NCBI GenBank assembly: GCA_018136815.1
Contig: CM030939.1
Span: 558,001 to 622,000 of the forward strand
Direction of reading: 5' to 3'
Source of the DNA: Isochrysis galbana
Lineage: Eukaryota; Haptophyta; Isochrysidales; Isochrysidaceae
Length of the DNA: 64,000 nucleotides
Positions 10,850 to 20,332 of the stretch are shown piece by piece. Each line of letters opens with the position of its first letter. Position 1 is the first letter of the stretch. The notes under the pieces were generated by a model. The model did not search any database. It saw nothing but the letters and a program-made list of their open reading frames with translations, and was not told where the DNA came from. The translations under genes were made by a program, and so were the position numbers.

Positions 10850-11347
10850 ATGATCAACGCAATGACCGCAGGTGCCATCAATGCCGCCCCGATGGTCATG
10901 CGCGGGGCCGGGCGAATCGACAATCACGGCTTCGGAATCGGCAACTATGACGTCGACAAACAAGACCCCAAGAGTGCACAAGTTATGGCGGGGTGCAAAA
11001 TGACCATCTTCTCCGAGCCGGGCTTCAAAGGCAAACACACAACCATCAACGGCCCGTCGATGCTCAGCTCAGAAGACGTGCGCTGGGAGGACGTCGATCT
11101 ACAGGCGATCGGGTGGACTCAGCCAGTGCGCTCCTTAAAAGTCGAGTGCCATCCGGACTCGGCAGCGGCAAAACGAAAAGACAAATTTCAAGCTGAAGTA
11201 ACCAAAATATTCGCAAAGGGAGCCGCATTTCTGATAGGAGCCATCGTGCTCGCAGTACTTGTAATCATTCTCTTGTGGAAATTATTCAACAAGCGGTCCA
11301 CCGATAAAAATCCAAAGGGGCACGAAGCCGCGCCAAAGGCGAAATAA
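10850..11347 (+). CDS. Beta-gamma-crystallin-like membrane protein, virus-like
   Basis: A 165-residue intact frame starting at the first ATG after an in-frame stop. Residues 1-45 are Ala/Asn/Met-rich. Residues 48-100 read CKMTIFSEPGFKGKH..., with a Greek-key-like pattern (aromatic/hydrophobic strand, then F-K-G, then a second strand ending RSLKVEC), resembling one beta-gamma-crystallin motif. A basic linker leads to a strong transmembrane helix at about residues 122-146 (FLIGAIVLAVLVIILLW) and a Lys-rich tail. There are no introns, and the GC content looks lower than in the neighbours. The stop lies only 36 bp from the stop of a convergent coding-like fragment. These traits suggest a gene captured from a large DNA virus or polinton-like virus; this is inference. 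The protein may be a virion or host membrane protein of unknown role. Confidence 0.6.
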   Translation: MINAMTAGAINAAPMVMRGAGRIDNHGFGIGNYDVDKQDPKSAQVMAGCKMTIFSEPGFKGKHTTINGPSMLSSEDVRWEDVDLQAIGWTQPVRSLKVECHPDSAAAKRKDKFQAEVTKIFAKGAAFLIGAIVLAVLVIILLWKLFNKRSTDKNPKGHEAAPKAK

Positions 11348-11383
11348 AAAGACAACTCAAACAATTCACACGAAACTCAATCT

Positions 11384-11640
11384 CTAGTTGCGGTGGACAC
11401 AAAAGCTCGACCGCCAAGTGCAGCCTTGCTTGCACTTCTCAAACCTGCGCTGCGAAAATAACACCATGTCCACCAGGCTTTTGGCAGTGGACTTGGCATC
11501 CCCTGGCTCCTTGGCGATCATCGGCTGCGATGTCCCCTTTTCTACGGTCAACTCGTCTTGCTGCACGTTTGCACTGTAAAAAAGGGGGTCCTTTAAGTAG
11601 AACTTATACCGTCCACATGGGGGGCACTTGCGAAAAAAAC
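11384..11640 (-). pseudogene. Convergent coding fragment of unknown family
   Basis: The minus strand reads a coding-like segment (CPPCGRYKFYLKDPLFYS..., ending CTWRSSFCVHRN and a stop at 11384) of about 80 residues. Its amino-acid composition is normal, unlike the surrounding repeat translation. Upstream it runs straight into a dispersed repeat (CCAAACCTGAGGTTGC at 11643) and then a tandem repeat, so its true 5' part is missing. It faces the crystallin-like gene with only 36 bp between stops, as is common in compact viral genomes. No family is recognised. Confidence 0.35.
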
Positions 11641-11670
11641 AACCAAACCTGAGGTTGCACCCTCTCTCAG

Positions 11671-12282
11671 GGCGCGTCTTGGGGCGTGACGACGTCATCA
11701 CCGGGGGCCTCAAGCGGCCGACTTCGACGCAGTGCGCGGGGGCGGCGGGCGCGATTGGCGTAGCTGTGAGGGCGGCATACCGCACTTTGGTGCTGGTAGC
11801 GGCATCCATATGGTGAGCGGTGACTCGAACGGCCTCGTGGCGCCCCCGGTCGCGGGTCGAAGTTGGGCACTCATGGCGCGTCTTGGGGCGTGACGACGTC
11901 ATCACCGGGGGCCTCAAGCGGCCGATTTCGACGCAGTGCGCGGGGGCGGCGGGCGCGATTGGCGTGGCTGTGAGGGCGGCATACCGCACTTTGGTGCTGG
12001 TAGCGGCATCCATTTGGCGAGCGGTGACTCGAACGGCCTCGTGGCGCCCCCGGTCGCGGGTCGAAGTTGGGCACTCAGGGCGCGTCTTGAGGCGTGACGA
12101 CGTCATCACCGGGGGCCGCAGGCGGCCGATTTCGACGCAGTGCGCGGGGGCGGCGGGCGCGATTGGCGTGGCTGTGAGGGCGGCATACCGCACTTTGGTG
12201 CTGGTAGCGGCATCCATATGGTGAGCGGTGACTCGAACGGCCTCGTGGCGCCCCCGGTCGCGGGTCGAAGTTGGGTTCTCGA
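11671..12282. repeat. 204-bp tandem repeat, three units
   Basis: Units begin at 11671, 11875 and 12079 (GGCGCGTCTTG...), each exactly 204 bp and highly similar. Because 204 is 68 codons, both strands keep long open frames (MDAATSTKVRYAAL... repeated on minus). Each unit contains GACGACGTCATC, which holds a CRE/ATF-like ACGTCA core. I interpret it as a minisatellite-like array rather than a gene. Confidence 0.75.
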
Positions 12283-13178
12283 GCCCTTGGTGTTTTTAGC
12301 GGTTAGCGTCTTTAGTTTTTGCGATACTTACGTACGCGTTCAAGTCCATAAAAACCTAGTGAAAATATATTGCTGTGTGTATAGAACCAGGATCTTTGGT
12401 TCGGGTCAGCTGCCGATGCCCATGGTTTCGTGTTTCGCTGCGAGAGGCGCGCATGAAGGCCATCGGTAAAATAATACCGGAGGGGGGCCTGACATATATT
12501 TCCGCACGGCCGTCAGAGGCCTGAAATCGGGTATTTTTCGAAAATTTTGCCGGAAGACCCCCGGTTTTTTTTGCTGATCTCCCATACCGGAACCTATAGG
12601 GAGCTTATTTAGGCCTTCGTTTGCCCATTACAGATGGTGCCCTTCGCACCCCCCTAGTGAGTGACCGGCCTATAATTGTGGGCGCGTACCTTACACAAAA
12701 ATTCATGCCTACAGCCTTCAGATGGGTAGGAATATATACAACAAAGGAGAGGTGGGGAACGGCGGCGCGCTCTATGGCGACCAACTATTAAGTTATAAGT
12801 TAGTTGATAGTTGACAAAAGTTGACGAATTTATGATTTATGATTGGAACACCTACCCAAGCCTGTAGGAGGACCCAGGTGTGGTCACATGTGGTCCCAAG
12901 GTCCCTAGAGGTGCCACAGGGTCTCCTAAGGCTTTTATAGCCATATGTGCTCTAAATAAACACCTTGACCTTCCCGTCGGCGGCTCCCGCCTCGCGGACT
13001 ACGGCACTACTGGGGTTTAACTTGCACAGACAAGAAAACTCTGACAGTAACGATCGAAAGCGAAACGAACGACTCCCCCCCCCCCCCCCCCCCCCGCCCG
13101 CCACCTCCCCTCGCCGCCCCTCCACCCTCCACCTTCCTGCGACCTTGCATCACGGTGTGTTGGCCAGCTCCGAGCCAC
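12283..13178. other. Intergenic region with a LINE 5' end remnant
   Basis: At 12752-12830 the minus strand reads a copy of the LINE 5' end (hairpin-like CTAACTTATAACTTAATAG, then GGTCGCCATAGAGCGCGCC), with the usual ATG mutated to ATA. The remainder up to the CCDC81-like gene has no coding signal. An 18-C run sits at 13078-13096, about 85 bp before the start codon. Confidence 0.45.
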
Positions 13179-15525
13179 ATGCTGAACACGCAGCAGCTCC
13201 TCGAGCTCGTCGTGGCCAATCCAGACCGCTCCTCATGCGATATGCGTTTCCTGCTTCACATCTGGGAAGCCTTCACGCAGTGGTGTGCTGACAAGCTGGC
13301 CGACCGGGTCGGGGTCAAAGTGCTACCCCTCGGTGAGTTCGGCTTCCGCCGCGACGTCATCGGCAAGATGGAGTTTTTCAACCCCATGTTCCTCATGAAT
13401 GAGACCTTTGCACGCTCGCACAACCTGCACGACAGGCGGCCAAAGACGCATGTGCCGTCTACTGAGGCCGTCGACCTCGACCTCGCCAAGATTGCACAGG
13501 TGCGCAGCACTCGAGCACTCCTGCCCTGTGCATCGGTGCCCGTCACTTGCGAGTACTGCTGCCATTGTTCCAGCACGCCGTGCACGCGCCAACTCTGGAG
13601 CTCATCACGTACGGGCCGCCCTCGGGGCGCTAGATAACAAGTGATTTGGTGGGCGAGATCGTTACTCGCGAGTTTGTGGAGAATGCGATCCGCGACATCA
13701 TAGACCGCATAGGCATGGTCTGCGCCGATGAAGATATCGGTATCATAGTTGTCGATTTTGGGTTTGGCCGGCTGGTGTGCGAGAACAAGTCCATTGTCTT
13801 TGACTACAGCGGAGGTGCATGTGCCGTTTGCACTTTTAGCCCTTAATTTGAGCGGTGTCCCTACGTCAAGAGTCCTGTGATCTCTTGCAAACACATACCG
13901 CTGCTGCAGGAGCAAAGCCCAACGAAGAGCGGGTAGAACAGAAGTATGTAAGTCTGGCCGATAAGGCCGCAGCCATGCGGCCTGCGACGGCGGGGCCACG
14001 ACCGGTGACAACAGCCTCCTCGACTAGAGCCTCCATTGTGTCGCGAGCTTCTATAGCTGCTTCGGGCATGTCCATGAGCGGATTAGGAACTCTGGAGGAG
14101 CTCGCGGCGAAAGCAGCGTCCCTCGGACTTTCCGGTGCGGAGGTCCCAGGTTTGCAGCGTTGTAATCTAAAGCCGAAGAATATGCTACCACAAAGAGTTT
14201 TGCCAAAAATTGAGCGCGCTCCGCTTCAACGTCCTTTCAAATGTCACATCAAGAAGGCGGACCAGCCTACAGTCGAGGAGATTCTTCAGTCGCATGCACG
14301 GCAGATAGAGCATAAGATAGCCGCACAGGTGTGTCAGCCACACAGACCATTGACTTCTATGAGATGTGCACCCCTTTGTCCACCGATCCAACACTTGCAC
14401 CACCTAAGGAAGGTTGGCTGTTAGTGACCTCGCCTGCAAGAGTCTTTTGTGACGGAGTGCCTCTCGTCGTGGAGACCCCTTGCTCTTTTCTGGCCTCATT
14501 CCTTCTGGCCGTTTGCTGCTTTATCTCCCTGTGTGTTCATGTTTGCTCAGGAGGAGTCGCGACAGGCCGAGGCCGCATCCCACGTTGATGCCTTGCAACG
14601 ATTGCGATCTGAGATGGTGATGGATTTTGAGCTGCATGAACAGCGACGTGCAGTCCAGCGCGCCCTAGCCGCACAACACAAGCAGCAGGATGCCGAAAAG
14701 CAGGAGCGAGAGGCTGAGACTCGTCGAGTTGTTGGCGTTGACCATTGGCCATTCCGAACGGAAGAGGCGGTGCGTGAGGCAGCTAGAAAGATGACCTCGC
14801 GACAAAAGGAAGCGCTCGATCAGCAATTGGCGCATAAGACAAAGAAGGAGGCCCTCATTGCCCAAGTGTCCGTGCTATGCCAAAAGCAAGAAAATGATGT
14901 GATGCAACGCCACGTAGTCGCCGCGCAAGAACAGGCTACGTTGCGTGCTAAGGCGATGGTCGCAAAAGAACGATCGCTGGAGGCGACCATGAATGGCGCC
15001 TTCAACCGGTACGAGGAGTACCTCGATCGCAGGAAGTGTGCGGTCGATCAGTCCAATGCGTTCGTTCAGGAACAAAGGAACCTGTCGGATCAGGCAGAGC
15101 TTCTCAAGCAAGCTGAGCAAAAGCGCCGGATGGCAGAGATGAAGAGGTATCTCGACAAGCAGGTCAAGGAACGCAAACAAGCACGCAATGAGGAGCGTGA
15201 GACAGATAGGCTGGCGGCGTTCGGTCTCCCCACCACCTTGCCCATGCACCACGATCCCGACCCAGCGGAGGCGGTGATGGTAGCCTCAGCGATGCGTGAG
15301 GCCCTCGATCAGCAAAAGGAACGAAAGGAGACGTACGAACGCAACGAGCGCGATTCTATGATCAGGCAGGAGAAGGAGATGAATGACCGTATCGCGATCG
15401 AATTGCAGCAAACCAAATACTACGAGCTCGTTGCGAAGCGTGACAAGGCCGAGATACTCAATTTATCTTGGCTGCGGCAACAGCGTCTAAGACAGCTCGA
15501 GGCGGAAATTCAGAAGTCCATGTAA
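13179..15525 (+). CDS. CCDC81: CCDC81-like protein with HU-type domains and coiled coil
   Basis: Exons 13179-13499, 13658-13814, 13910-14328 and 14551-15525 join in frame with GT-AG borders and give about 623 residues (human CCDC81 is about 650). Residues 1-100 resemble the first eukaryotic HU domain of CCDC81: GVKVLPLGEFGFRR, then a block with PMFLMNETFARSHNL. Residues 108-160 resemble the second, with TREFVENAIRDIIDRIG and then FGFGRLVCENKSIVFDY. A low-complexity Ala/Arg linker follows. The last 300 residues are a highly charged coiled coil, ending near QQRLRQLEAEIQKSM. CCDC81 family members localise to centrosome/basal-body and ciliary structures, so a basal-body or axonemal role is inferred for this flagellate. 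No frame damage is seen. The start at 13179 is the first ATG in the exon-1 frame. Confidence 0.75.
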
Positions 15526-15567
15526 TTAAATGAACGAAATTTCATTCACTTACTATTGCATATGTCA

Positions 15568-15737
15568 CCCCCCAGGGAGCCAACGCTCCCGGATAGCTAT
15601 CGGCTATCGGGAGCCCCCGGTAATAGTTATCGGGGGGAACCTTCGCTCCGCGATCACCATCGCCCCCCCCCCCCCCCCCCGCTATCGGGGGATCGCAAAA
15701 ATCCCCCGATTGCTATCGGGGAGATAGCTCCTGGGGG
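15568..15737. mobile_element. Small foldback (MITE-like) element
   Basis: A 170-bp block begins CCCCCCAGGGAGC and ends GCTCCTGGGGG, which are near-perfect inverted repeats. Inside it are several GCTATCGGGG or complementary CCCCCGAT words that can pair with each other, and a run of 18-19 C. It lies about 40 bp after the CCDC81-like stop codon. No target duplication could be defined. Confidence 0.5.
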
Positions 15738-15769
15738 ATGCCGTTTGCGGAACCCCTGTTAACTGTTTA

Positions 15770-16640
15770 GTGCCGGAGCATGCAAATGGATGCTTCAAAC
15801 GACATATTTCGTCCCTGCTCGCCAACGCCTTGACGGGTGCCCATGAGGTGCTGGGGGAGCCTCAGGGACATCCTTCCCCACACTCCCACCCATTCACAAC
15901 ATAATAGGTCGAGATTGTAGTATGGAATGATGGAGAAAATAGGCCCAGGGGCGAAGCAGCCATTTGGATGCTTCAGTTTTCCAAATAATCCACGTGTGCA
16001 CGTTAGAAAGAGGTGTGCTCGGATGGGGCGGCGGAGGGGCGAGAGGAGGGTGTCGCATTCGCGAATCGACACTCGTTAGGCTTCGCTCTTCTCTTCGTCG
16101 TTCGGTATTTATCGTTATAATTCTCTCGTTCTCGTTCTCGGTCAAAAGCTTCGCTTGGATGCATGGGATCGTGGGTTGTGGAGCGCCCTCTCTCTTCCTC
16201 TCGAAAGAGAAGGGAAGTTTCCCCACCTTTCTTCCTCCCAGGCGCCTCGCAGATAGGTTTAATTTGCTATCTCCCCTGCGGTTCTTTATCTGCTTCTGGG
16301 GGCAATCAGGTTTAATTTGCGACCTCTTCGCATCTCCCCCTTAGGCACATCGCACTCCTTTCGTCTTATTTGGTAGGTCTCTTGGAATCCTGCGTAGCAA
16401 GATTGCCCCTCGATTCCGTTATGGTGCGATTCCCGTTCCAGACAAGATCGCCGACAGATCGCCCTTTGATCGTCGTCCGTTGTTGTCTGATCGGAGTGTT
16501 TGGGTTTGATTTCAGTCGAGTTATGTGAGAAAGTCGTGGGGCGAGAGTCGGGGTGTTTTCCTGGGTGTCGTTGTCCGTCGTCCTGTCGCCAGTCGTCATC
16601 CGCCGTCGTTCTCGCTCTCGTCGCTCTCGCTGGCTACCTT
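15770..16640. mobile_element. Gypsy-like LTR debris
   Basis: GGAGGGTGTCGCATTCGCGAATCGACAC at 16041 has the G-run plus TGTCGCATTC start seen at other presumed Gypsy LTRs here. The repeated phrase AGGTTTAATTTGC (16253, 16310) also occurs at 41637 in the chromovirus LTR region. No intact frame. The right part abuts the inverted copy of the 0.88-kb retroposon at about 16641. Confidence 0.35.
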
Positions 16641-16833
16641 CAGGTCCCCAGGTGGCCTGCAGTGGCCTGGGAGCACAGCTCAGGGGGCATGTGACGAGGG
16701 CCTGGGGCATGGCCCTAACCCCTCCTGCCTCTCCCTCGCTGGCTCTCCGCGGCCTTGCAATTCGACTGGAGCTGGCTGGGGGCTCCTGATTAGGGGGGCC
16801 CGGGGGGAGGAGGGGTTGGTTAGAGCGATGGCG
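16641..16833 (-). mobile_element. 0.88-kb retroposon, inverted older copy (3'-side part)
   Basis: This stretch is the reverse complement of the interior of the element at 16834-17720 (matching about 17045-17215). It continues at 17721-17912, which is the reverse complement of that element's 5' part. The plus-strand copy is therefore inserted inside this minus-strand copy. The 3' end of the older copy is missing. Confidence 0.7.
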
Positions 16834-17720
16834 AACTAAGTTTATACTTAGTTCGCCCATGGGGGGGCACGAGCCCCCCTCTCTCTCCACTCCTCCCCTG
16901 CCATGGGGGAGGATCCACCCACTCTCCTGGCACGCCTGATGGCCTGCCAGGAGCACACAGCCCTGCTGACCCATTCCTCTCCCTACAGGCCCGCCTGACT
17001 CGCCCGCCCTGGCTCGTCGTGGCCTGCCCATTCCTCTGACCAGCCCCTCCTCCCCCTAGGCCCCCCTGTTCAGGACCCCCCAGCCAGCTCCAGTCGACCC
17101 GCAGGGCCGCGGAGCGCCAGCGAGGGAGAGGCAGGAGGGGCCAGGGCCATGCCCCAGCCTCACCTGCCCCCTGAGCTGTGCTCCCAGGCCCTGCAGGCCA
17201 TCTGGGGACCTGAGCGAGGGGCCGCAGGCGCGCGCCATGGGCCCCCGCCGCAGGGAAGAGAGGAGGAAAAGGGAAGAGGGAGGGGAGGGGGGAGCGGCAG
17301 CTCTCCCCTCCGGCAGTAACGTGTCTTCTCGCCCCGTTTGGGTAAGAGAAGACGGGGGCGCCAGAGCCAGGAGGGAAGGGCCGCGGCTCGCCGTGGCCAC
17401 TCGCACTAGCGAGGGAGATTAGCGCTTCTGGGCCCCTATCTCACGAGTGCTCCCCCCCCCCCCCCGCGTTGCTTTTACCCGAAAGGGGTTTTCCCCCAGC
17501 GTGGATTCGAGGAGAGGACGCGCTGGGGTGCGCGGGGTCGGTGCGTGCACTGGGGGGAGGACAAATATCGAGGGGAGGGGGCAGTGCCCCCACCCCCCGG
17601 TATCACTCGGACACCTGGCTCGTCAGGCATGGCGGGATTCCGGGACGGAGAAGTTGTGTCCAATTAGCTAGTGGCTAGTGGGGTTGGCTAGGATATAACA
17701 TTGATTATTTTTCTTTTCTT
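16834..17720 (+). mobile_element. 0.88-kb SINE/LINE-like retroposon, copy A
   Basis: Begins AACTAAGT-TTAT-ACTTAGTT (a hairpin) and ends GGATATAACATTGATTATTTTTC. It is flanked by a 16-bp duplication GGTTAGAGCGATGGCG (16818-16833) / GGTCAGAGCGATGGCG (17721-17736) with one mismatch. It is near-identical over its length to 62505-63381. Long variable duplications and an A/T-rich tail fit target-primed reverse transcription. It encodes no convincing protein and is probably a non-autonomous partner of the LINE family sharing the same 5' hairpin. Confidence 0.75.
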
Positions 17721-17912
17721 GGTCAGAGCGATGGCGGCTGGCGAGCGAAGGCCACGGCGTGCGATTCAGGCGAGCCTGTGGGGGAGGAGTGGGTGAGGAG
17801 GAGGGCAGTGTGCTCTTGGCAAGCCATAAGGCATGCCAGGAGGGGAGGAGTGGAGAGGGGGGGGGCTCGTGCGCCCCCTGGGCGAACTAAGTATAAACTT
17901 AGTTGCTCATCA
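17721..17912 (-). mobile_element. 0.88-kb retroposon, inverted older copy (5' part)
   Basis: Reverse complement of the element's 5' end, finishing with AACTAAGTATAAACTTAGTT at 17885-17904. Together with 16641-16833 it forms the older minus-strand copy split by copy A. Confidence 0.7.
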
Positions 17913-18739
17913 CCCAACATAGAAGTGCTGGGGGGGGGGGGGGCGGGGGCGGGGCCCGACGGGCAACAAAAAAACCTTTTAATATTCTCGCCTCACGCGT
18001 GGCACTGGGTATCGCTTCCGTAGCCACGCCCTTTTCCCTTCCTCTCCCTCACTAATCAAGCCTCAGAACGCTCCTTCTGCTGATATACGTGAGGGCATGA
18101 AGCAGGTGTGCGATGCATTTAAGATCAGAAGACCATGGAGCGGTTCAGCTTTTCCTCCATATCAGTAGTGGCCTCTTGTGTGCCACCGGAGCGCTCAACA
18201 ACTGCAGCTCGTAGCATAGCGGCTCGCAGCTCTTAGAAGTGCCATGCCAGACCATTGCTACCAATGGCAAGATGGTTGTGGAACCAGGCACAGCTCGCAG
18301 CGTAGTGGCTGTCCACATGGTAGGTAATCTGGCGAGGAGAGTCTAGAGTTTTCACAAAATCCGAGGAGCGGCCTGACAGTATGGGCTGCTCCTCACTTCT
18401 TATTGAGAAGATGCTGAGAACACGCTGAGGAGATCAGCTGCCGCTTGTCCGACGACAACGGTAAGGTGATGTCCCAGAGATAGGCCGCCACATGTTGCCT
18501 TGCGGCAGCTGTGCAACCCCGAATGCAGCACCAAAATATAATTCTCCCTAGCTTGACGCGGCGGTGAGATCGCAGCTCAGCGCATGCGGCCATTCATCCA
18601 TTGGCAATCAGCGGTGATGTCCTTGCTGATTGCTGAATAGCAGGCTCGACTGACGCGACAGCGAGCACGCGCATACGTGTGGAGTAGATGGCGCCCAGAT
18701 CATATCAGCTGATCAAAACCCGGAGTAATAAGCGACAGG
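17913..18739. other. Intergenic, no gene seen
   Basis: A G-rich run at 17930-17955 and otherwise moderate-GC sequence. No protein family, RNA gene or clear repeat was recognised. It is the 3' flank of the minus-strand gene that ends at 18740. Confidence 0.4.
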
Positions 18740-20121
18740 CTAAAGGGGATTGTCAGTGCTGCTCAGAGGCGAGTTGGGATGGAGGGCTATGCTGAGCTCC
18801 TTCAGTACATAGTCGGGCGCAGGCGCCATCGAGCGATGGGCAATCGCCTGCTCTAGATTGACGGACGGTACACGTCGCGCGTGTGGTTCGCTATGCCCAA
18901 ACGATGTGCAGGGGTCTGTACATGGAAGTAAAGGCAGAGGCCACAGACCTGCAACCGAATGATGATAGGGTGGTGCACAAGGGGTGGGCGCAGTCGGAAC
19001 CACAGGGTGGCCTTGCAGGAGTTTTGTGTTGTCCCAAGCGCGTTCGCTTCGTGGCGCGGCGTGAGAAGCAGCCATCGGGTATTGAAGCTGCTGGTCTTGC
19101 AAGTGTAGCTGAGCCTTCACATGCTGCAGCTGCATGTGCTGCTGACGCCGCACAGCAATGTGCTGCTGCCGGAGGTGCCGCACGTGTTCTTGTTGTTCAC
19201 GAAATGCCAGCTGCTCTGGCTCGAGCGAAGCTGACGACCTGTGCTCCACGCTGGCCCGCGGGCTATGCTTCTCGCACATCACGCCCGCGTGCTGCCGCCG
19301 CTCTCGATGGTTGTCCCAGATGGAGCAATTTGTGTCGGATAAACGGCACTCGGCACCGGTGTGGTCCAACGACCTGGGCTGCCACTGCGGCATAAAACCA
19401 CACCCTTGACCCTGCTGGGCCATTAGGAGGGCATCTGCAGCTGCCAGAGCCCCATCGTGGGCAACAAGCTGCTTGGTAAGAACGTATTTTTCGATGTGTT
19501 GCACGTGCGATCCCGTCTTGAGCAGAGTGGCAGGCCCGCTTGCCATGGGCAGCGCGTCCGACGAGCTATCCCTCATGCATGTGAGCGATGTTGCGGATGT
19601 CAGAGAACATCGGCGCACCGGTTCCACGATTGGTCTAGCACCCAGCTCGTAGTGCGAAAACTCCTGACGATTCTCGATGGAGGCGAGCGCCTCAAGCGTG
19701 CTCACGTTTTTAATCCACTTGCGCAGCTGCGTCTGTAGCCACAAGGGCGGGGAGGAGGGAGGGCCCGGATATGAGTGTACCGACGCGATGGCCGCAGCGC
19801 GCCGCAAGGGCGCGCGGATGCGGCTCAGGCTCCCCAGCGTGCTGACAGCATCGCCCACGGGTGGGCGAGTACGCGAGCGAGAAGGACAATCTACGGGGAG
19901 GGGCGGCGGATCAGGTCCACCAACTCCGCCCGCAGCTCACGCCATGGCTTGCAAGGGTTGGTGGCACTGACCGGCTCAATGCCAGGATAATCACGGCAGG
20001 TTGGCTTGATTCGACAATCTGCTGGCCGCCGCAGCGCCTCGTAGACCACCTTAAGCTTGAAGGCGGCGGAGTAGAGTGTCCTCGACCTTCGCTCGATGGC
20101 CGAGCGCTTGTACGGCACCAT
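18740..20121 (-). CDS. Helix-turn-helix, Gln/His-rich DNA-binding-like protein
   Basis: Two exons on the minus strand, 20121-19972 and 19732-18740, join with a GT-AG intron in phase 0 to give about 380 residues. The N-terminal 70 residues read RSRTLYSAAFKLKVVYEALRR, then RIKPTCRDYPGIEP across the splice into QLRKWIKN. This pattern (basic start, FKLKVV, Pro-containing turn, R-K-W recognition helix) resembles psq/Brinker-type helix-turn-helix domains of transcription factors and transposase-derived proteins. The rest is low complexity with a Gln/His-rich coiled segment (residues about 220-290). It could be a transcription factor or a domesticated transposase fragment. The splice restores the motif, which supports the model. 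The 5' flank (20140-20290) is extremely G-rich. Confidence 0.55.
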
Positions 20122-20332
20122 TTGAGGGGAGTGGGAAGACGTGGAAGAATGTGGGGGGGGGATAAGAGAGGGGCGGGGAAGGGGGATTGCGGGGGTCGTA
20201 CAGGGGGGAGCGCGGGGGGGGGGGGGCGGGAGGGGGGGAGCGCGCGGGGGGGGGGGGGGGGGGCGGGGCGGGAGGGGGGGGGGTACAGCTTGCGAGGATG
20301 GAAAAAGGTGTTCGAGCTCTCTTGACTGCTGG

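Noticed and set aside
11384-12217. 277-codon minus-strand frame as a repeat protein
   Set aside because: It is made by a 204-bp DNA tandem repeat open on both strands, spliced by chance to a separate C-terminal fragment; treated as repeat plus fragment.
11671-12282. Possible CRISPR array
   Set aside because: Units are contiguous 204-bp repeats without spacers, in a eukaryotic genome.
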